A program made the translations under genes and the position numbers. A DNA stretch of 64,000 bases from Amblyomma americanum (lineage: Eukaryota > Arthropoda > Arachnida > Ixodida > Ixodidae): positions 146,532,121 through 146,596,120 of the forward strand of contig NC_135504.1 of assembly GCF_052857255.1 (NCBI RefSeq). Reading direction: 5' to 3'. Below, one piece after another: positions 60,041 through 64,000 of this stretch. The notes under the pieces are model-generated. The model saw nothing but the letters and a program-made list of their open reading frames with translations. It was not told where the DNA came from and ran no database searches. Every line of letters starts with the position of its first letter. The first letter of the stretch is position 1.

Positions 60041-61462
60041 TTGACGCGTATCAGAGCACCACTTGTAAAACCGATGTGTTCAGATTTAGCTCGTTTCGGT
60101 CTAAAACAACTTGTTTCGTTGTATTAAGCACGAATACATGCTTTTCGCGCAGTTATAAGAGAAAAACGTTTTGACGCGTATCAGAGGAACACTTGTAAAA
60201 CCGATGTGTTGTGATTTAGCTCGTTTTGGTCTAAAACAGCTTGTTTCGCTGTATTAAGCAAGAATACGTGCTTTTCGCGCAGTTATAAGAGAAAAAGTTT
60301 TGACGCGTGTCACAGGGACACTTGTAAAACCGATGTGTTCAGATCTAGCTCGTTTTGGTGTAAAACAGCTTGTTTCGTTGTATTAAGCACGAATACCTGC
60401 TTTTCGCGCAGTTATAGAAGAAAAACTTTTGACGCGTATTAGAGAGACACTTGTAAAACCGAAGTGTTCAGATTTAGCTCATCTCGGTCTAAAACAACTT
60501 GTTTCGTTGTATTAAGCACGAATACATGCTTTTCGCGCAGTTATAAGAGAAAAAGTTTTGACGAATATCACGTGGACACTTGTAAAACCGATGTGTTGTG
60601 ATTTAGCTCGTTTCGGTCTAAAACAGCTTGTTTCGCTGTATTAAGCAAGAATACATGCTTTTCGCGCAGTTATAAGAGAAAAAGTTTTGACGCGTGTCAC
60701 AGGGACACTTGTAAAACCGATGTGTTGTGATTTAGCTCGTTTCGGTCTAAAACAGCTTGTTTCGTTGAACTAAGCACGAATACATGCTTTTCGCGCAGTA
60801 ATAAGAGAAAAAAGTTTTGACGCGTATCAGAGCAACACTTGTAAAACCGATGTGTTGCGATTTAGCTCGTTTCGGTCTAAAACAGCTTGTTTCGCTGTAT
60901 TAAGCAAGAATACATGCTTTTCGCGCAGTTATAAGAGAAAAAGTTTTGACGCGTGTCACAGGAACACTTGTAAAACCGATGTGTTGTGATTTAGCTCGTT
61001 TCGGTCTAAAACAGCTTGTTTCGTTGTATTAAGCAGGAATACATGCTTTTCGCGCAGTTATAAGAGAAAAAGTTTTGACGCGTGTCACAGGGACACTTGT
61101 AAAACCGATGTGTTCAGATTTACCTCGTTTCGGTCTAAAACAGCTTGTTTCGCTGTATTAAGCAAGAATCCATGCTTTTCGCGCAGTTATAGGAGAAAAA
61201 GTTTTGACGCGTGTCACAGGAACACTTGTAAAACCGATGTGTTGTGATTTAGCTCGTTTCGGCCTAAAACAGCTTGTTTCGTTGTATTAAGCAAGAATAC
61301 ATGCTTTTCGCGCAGTTATAAGAGAAAAAGTTTTGACGCGTGTCACAGGGACACTTGTAAAACCGATGTGTTCAGATTTACCTCGTTTCGGTCTAAAACA
61401 GCTTGTTTCGTTGTATTAAGCACGAATACATGCTTTTCGCGCAGTAATAAGAGAAAAAAGTT
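60041..61462 (+). repeat. 11-monomer HOR F, copy 2 (1,422 bp)
   Basis: Tandem to copy 1; cagagcacc 60,054, gatctag 60,342, gacgaatat 60,560, tgttgcg 60,853. gaatccatgc near 61,167 is private. Confidence 0.87.
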
Positions 61463-62180
61463 TTGACGCGTATCAGAGCACCACTTGTAAAACCGATGTG
61501 TTCAGATTTAGCTCGTTTCGGTCTAAAACAACTTGTTTCGTTGTATAAAGCACGAATACATGCTTTTCGCGCAGTTATAAGAGAAAAAAGTTTTGACGCG
61601 TATCAGAGGAACACTTGTAAAACCGATGTGTTGTGATTTAGCTCGTTTTGGTCTAAAACAGCTTGTTTCGCTGTATTAAGCAAGAATACGTGCTTTTCGC
61701 GCAGTTATAAGAGAAAAAGTTTTGACGCGTGTCACAGGGACACTTGTAAAACCGATGTGTTCAGATCTAGCTCGTTTTGGTGTAAAACAGCTTGTTTCGT
61801 TGTATTAAGCACGAATACCTGCTTTTCGCGCAGTTATAGAAGAAAAACTTTTGACGCGTATTAGAGAGACACTTGTAAAACCGAAGTGTTCAGATTTAGC
61901 TCATCTCGGTCTAAAACAACTTGTTTCGTTGTATTAAGCACGAATACATGCTTTTCGCGCAGTTATAAGAGAAAAAGTTTTGACGAATATTACGTGGACA
62001 CTTGTAAAACCGATGTGTTGTGATTTAGCTCGTTTCGGTCTAAAACAGCTTGTTTCGCTGTATTAAGCAAGAATACATGCTTTTCGCGCAGTTATAAGAG
62101 AAAAAGTTTTGACGCGTGTCACAGGGACACTTGTAAAACCGATGTGTTGTGATTTAGCTCGTTTCGGTCTAAAACAGCTT
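61463..62180 (+). repeat. 11-monomer HOR F, copy 3 (partial)
   Basis: It follows copy 2 at offset 1,422 (gatctag 61,764, gacgaatat 61,982) and then, instead of the ttgaac monomer, continues as the segment shared with 42 kb. Confidence 0.82.
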
Positions 62181-63366
62181 GTTTCGTTGTATTAAGCAAG
62201 AATACATGCTTTTCGCGCAGTTATAAGAGAAAAAGTTTTGACGCGTATCAGAGGAACACTTGTAAAACCGATGTGTTGTGATTTAGCTCGTTTCGGTCTA
62301 AAACAGCTTGTTTCGCTGTATTAAGCAAGAATACATGCTTTTCGCGCAGTTATAAGAAAAAAAGTTTAGACGCGTATCAGAGGAACACTTGTAAAACCGA
62401 TGTGTTATCATTTAGCTCGTTTCGGTCTAAAACAGCTTGTTTCGCTGTATTAAGCAAGAATACATGCTTTTCGCGCAGTTATAAGAGAAAAAGTTTTGAC
62501 GCGTGTCACAGGGACACTTGTAAAACCGATGTGTTCAGATTTAGCTCGTTTCGGTCTAAAACAGCTTGTTTCGTCGTATTAAGCACGAATACATGCTTTT
62601 CGCGCAGTTATAAGAGAAAAAGATTTGACGCGTATCAGAGGAACACTTGTAAAGCCGATGTGTTGTGATTTATCTCGATTTCGGTCTAAAACAGCTTGTT
62701 TCGCTGTATTAAGCAGGAATACATGCTTTTCGCGCAATTATAAGAGAAAAAGTTTTAAAGGCGTGTCACAGGGACACTTGTAAAACCGATGTGTTCAGAT
62801 TTACCCCGTTTCGGTCTAAAACAGCTTGTTTCGTTAGACTAAGCACGAATACATGCTTTTCGCGCAGTTATAAGAGAAAAAAGTTTTGACGCGTATCAGA
62901 GGAACACTTGTAAAACCGATATGTTGTGATTTAGCTCGTTTCGGTCTAAAACAGCTTGTTTCGCTGTATTAAGCAAGAATACGTGCTTTTCGCGCAGTTA
63001 TAAGAGAAAAAGTTTTGACGCGTGTCACAGGGACACTTGTAAAACCGATGTGTTCAGATCTAGCTCGTTTTGGTGTAAAACCGCTTGTTTCGTTGTATTA
63101 AGCACGAATACATGCTTTTCACGCAGTTATAAGAGAAAAAGTTTAGACGCGTATCAGAGGAACACTTGTAAAACCGATGTGTTGTGATTTAGCTCGTTTC
63201 GGTCTAAAACAACTTGTTTCGTTGTATTAAGCAAGAATACATGCTTTTCGCTCAGTTATAAGAGAAAAAGTTTTGACGCGTATCAGAGGAACACTTGTAA
63301 AACCGATGTGTTGTGATTTAGCTCGTTTCGGTCTAAAACAGCTTGTTTCGCTGTATTAAGCAATAA
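61950..63366 (+). repeat. ~1.4-kb segment shared with 41,890-43,305 (copy 2)
   Basis: See the partner entry for markers. This copy keeps gggacacttg where copy 1 lost two bases, and has tgttatcattt (62,402) and cgctcagtt near 63,250 as private changes. Its left end overlaps the right end of HOR F copy 3. Confidence 0.84.
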
Positions 63367-64000
63367 TACGTGCTTTTCGCGCAGTTATAAGAGAAAAAGT
63401 TTTGACGCGTATCAGAGGAACACTTGTAAAACCGATGTGTTCAGATCTAGCTCGTTTTGGTGTAAAACAGCTTGTTTCGTTGTATTAAGCACGAATACAT
63501 GCTTTTCGCGCAGTTATAAGAGAAAAAGTTTAGACGCGTATCAGAGGAACACTTGTAAAACCGATGTGTTGTGATTTAGCTCGTTTCGGTCTAAAACAGC
63601 TTGTTTCGTTGTATTAAGCAAGAATACATGCTTTTCGTGCAGTTATAAGAGAAAAAGTTTTGACGCGTATCAGAGGAACACTTGTAAAACCGATGTGTTG
63701 TGATTTAGCTCGTTTCGGTCTAAAACAGCTTGTTTCGTTGTATTAAGCAAGAATACATGCTTTTCGCGCAGTTATGAGAGAAAAAGTTTTGACGCGTGTC
63801 ACAGGGACACTTGTAAAACCGATGTGTTCAGATTTACCTCGTTTCGGTCTAAAACAGCTTGTTTCGTTGAACTAAGCAAGAATACATGCTTTTCGCGCAG
63901 TAATAAGAGAAAAAAGTTTTGACGCGTATCAGAGCAACACTTGTAAAACCGATGTGTTGCGATTTAGCTCGTTTCGGTCTAAAACAGCTTGTTTCGCTGT
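63367..64000 (+). repeat. E-type unit at the window edge (partial)
   Basis: gatctag at 63,444 and tgttgcg at 63,954 are 510 bp apart, as in domain E (511 bp at 50,190-50,701). The window ends inside a monomer, so the array continues. Confidence 0.83.

Larger units (their letters stand above)
1..64000 (+). repeat. Satellite DNA array, ~129-bp monomer, whole window
   Basis: The sequence from first to last base is a head-to-tail tandem repeat. The start motif tgttgtgattta recurs at 1, 130 and 259 and then about every 129 bp to the end of the window. Some units are 128 or 130 bp long because of one-base changes in the A-run near position 85-90 or in the aaagg variant. No monomer is inverted and no unrelated sequence interrupts the array. 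Both array edges lie outside the window, so the true size is unknown. The structure is typical of centromeric or heterochromatic satellites in eukaryotes. The location on a chromosome and any link to a kinetochore cannot be read from the sequence. Confidence 0.98.

Noticed and set aside
1..64000. CRISPR array
   Set aside because: The repeat is continuous and 129 bp long, and the segments between conserved blocks are themselves repeated. There are no unique spacers and no cas genes.
1..64000. Transposable element insertion or target-site duplication
   Set aside because: I scanned for non-satellite sequence and found none. All length changes are small indels or whole-monomer changes.
1..64000. 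tRNA, rRNA or other structured RNA genes
   Set aside because: No stretch departs from the satellite, and the short inverted repeats in the monomer do not form a known RNA fold.

Overview
The whole 64 kb window is one uninterrupted satellite DNA array. A monomer of about 129 bp repeats head to tail, always in the same orientation, roughly 495 times. I found no unique sequence, no protein-coding gene, no RNA gene and no inserted transposable element. This is the architecture of eukaryotic centromeric, pericentromeric or heterochromatic satellite arrays. The species cannot be named from the sequence. The monomer (1-129) has 49 G+C out of 129 bases (38%) and 8 CpG where about 4.5 are expected from base composition. 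This CpG excess suggests a lineage without heavy CpG methylation, such as many invertebrates, but that is an inference only.

Monomers fall into two main classes by bases 5-6 and 101-115 of the unit. Class a has tgttgtga at its start, and the monomer before it usually ends with gtatcagaggaacac. Class b has tgttcaga, and the monomer before it usually ends with gtgtcacagggacac. Many further diagnostic variants sit at monomer positions 13-14, 43-48, 55 and 92-95. Distinctive variants recur at fixed long distances, which exposes a nested higher-order repeat (HOR) structure.

Layout: Domain A (1-13,383) is a 28-monomer HOR of 3,582 bp in four copies that differ by insertion, duplication or deletion of whole monomers. 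Domain B (13,384-22,585) is a two-level HOR: sub-blocks of about 2,284 bp pair into a 4,601-bp super-unit present twice. A short diverged junction (22,586-22,972) leads into domain C (22,973-about 36,773), with 20/21-monomer units and local 6-mer (774 bp), 11-mer (1,417 bp), 19-mer (2,454 bp) and 5-mer (645 bp) amplifications. Near 36.7 kb the variant repertoire changes sharply. Domain D (36,774-48,855, interrupted by E-type sequence) carries a 15-mer of 1,917 bp in three copies. Domain E (39,851-41,890 and 48,856-58,619) carries 2.05-2.83 kb units and a 775-bp 6-mer duplication. Domain F (58,620-about 62,180) is an 11-mer of 1,421 bp in tandem. A segment of about 1.4 kb occurs at both 41.9-43.3 kb and 62.0-63.4 kb. 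The window ends inside an E-type unit.

Nothing here acts as a gene. The open reading frames present are a by-product of a 129-bp (43-codon) repeat: nearly all need non-ATG starts, overlap in two frames and recur with the HORs. The interest lies in how the array evolves (unequal exchange, gene conversion, nested amplification) and in a few motifs embedded in every monomer: a partial CENP-B-box-like half site, a dyad at 101-115 that exists in two matched states, and an almost invariant core at 61-80. All offsets were measured by hand from matching diagnostic variants. Percent identities were not computed.
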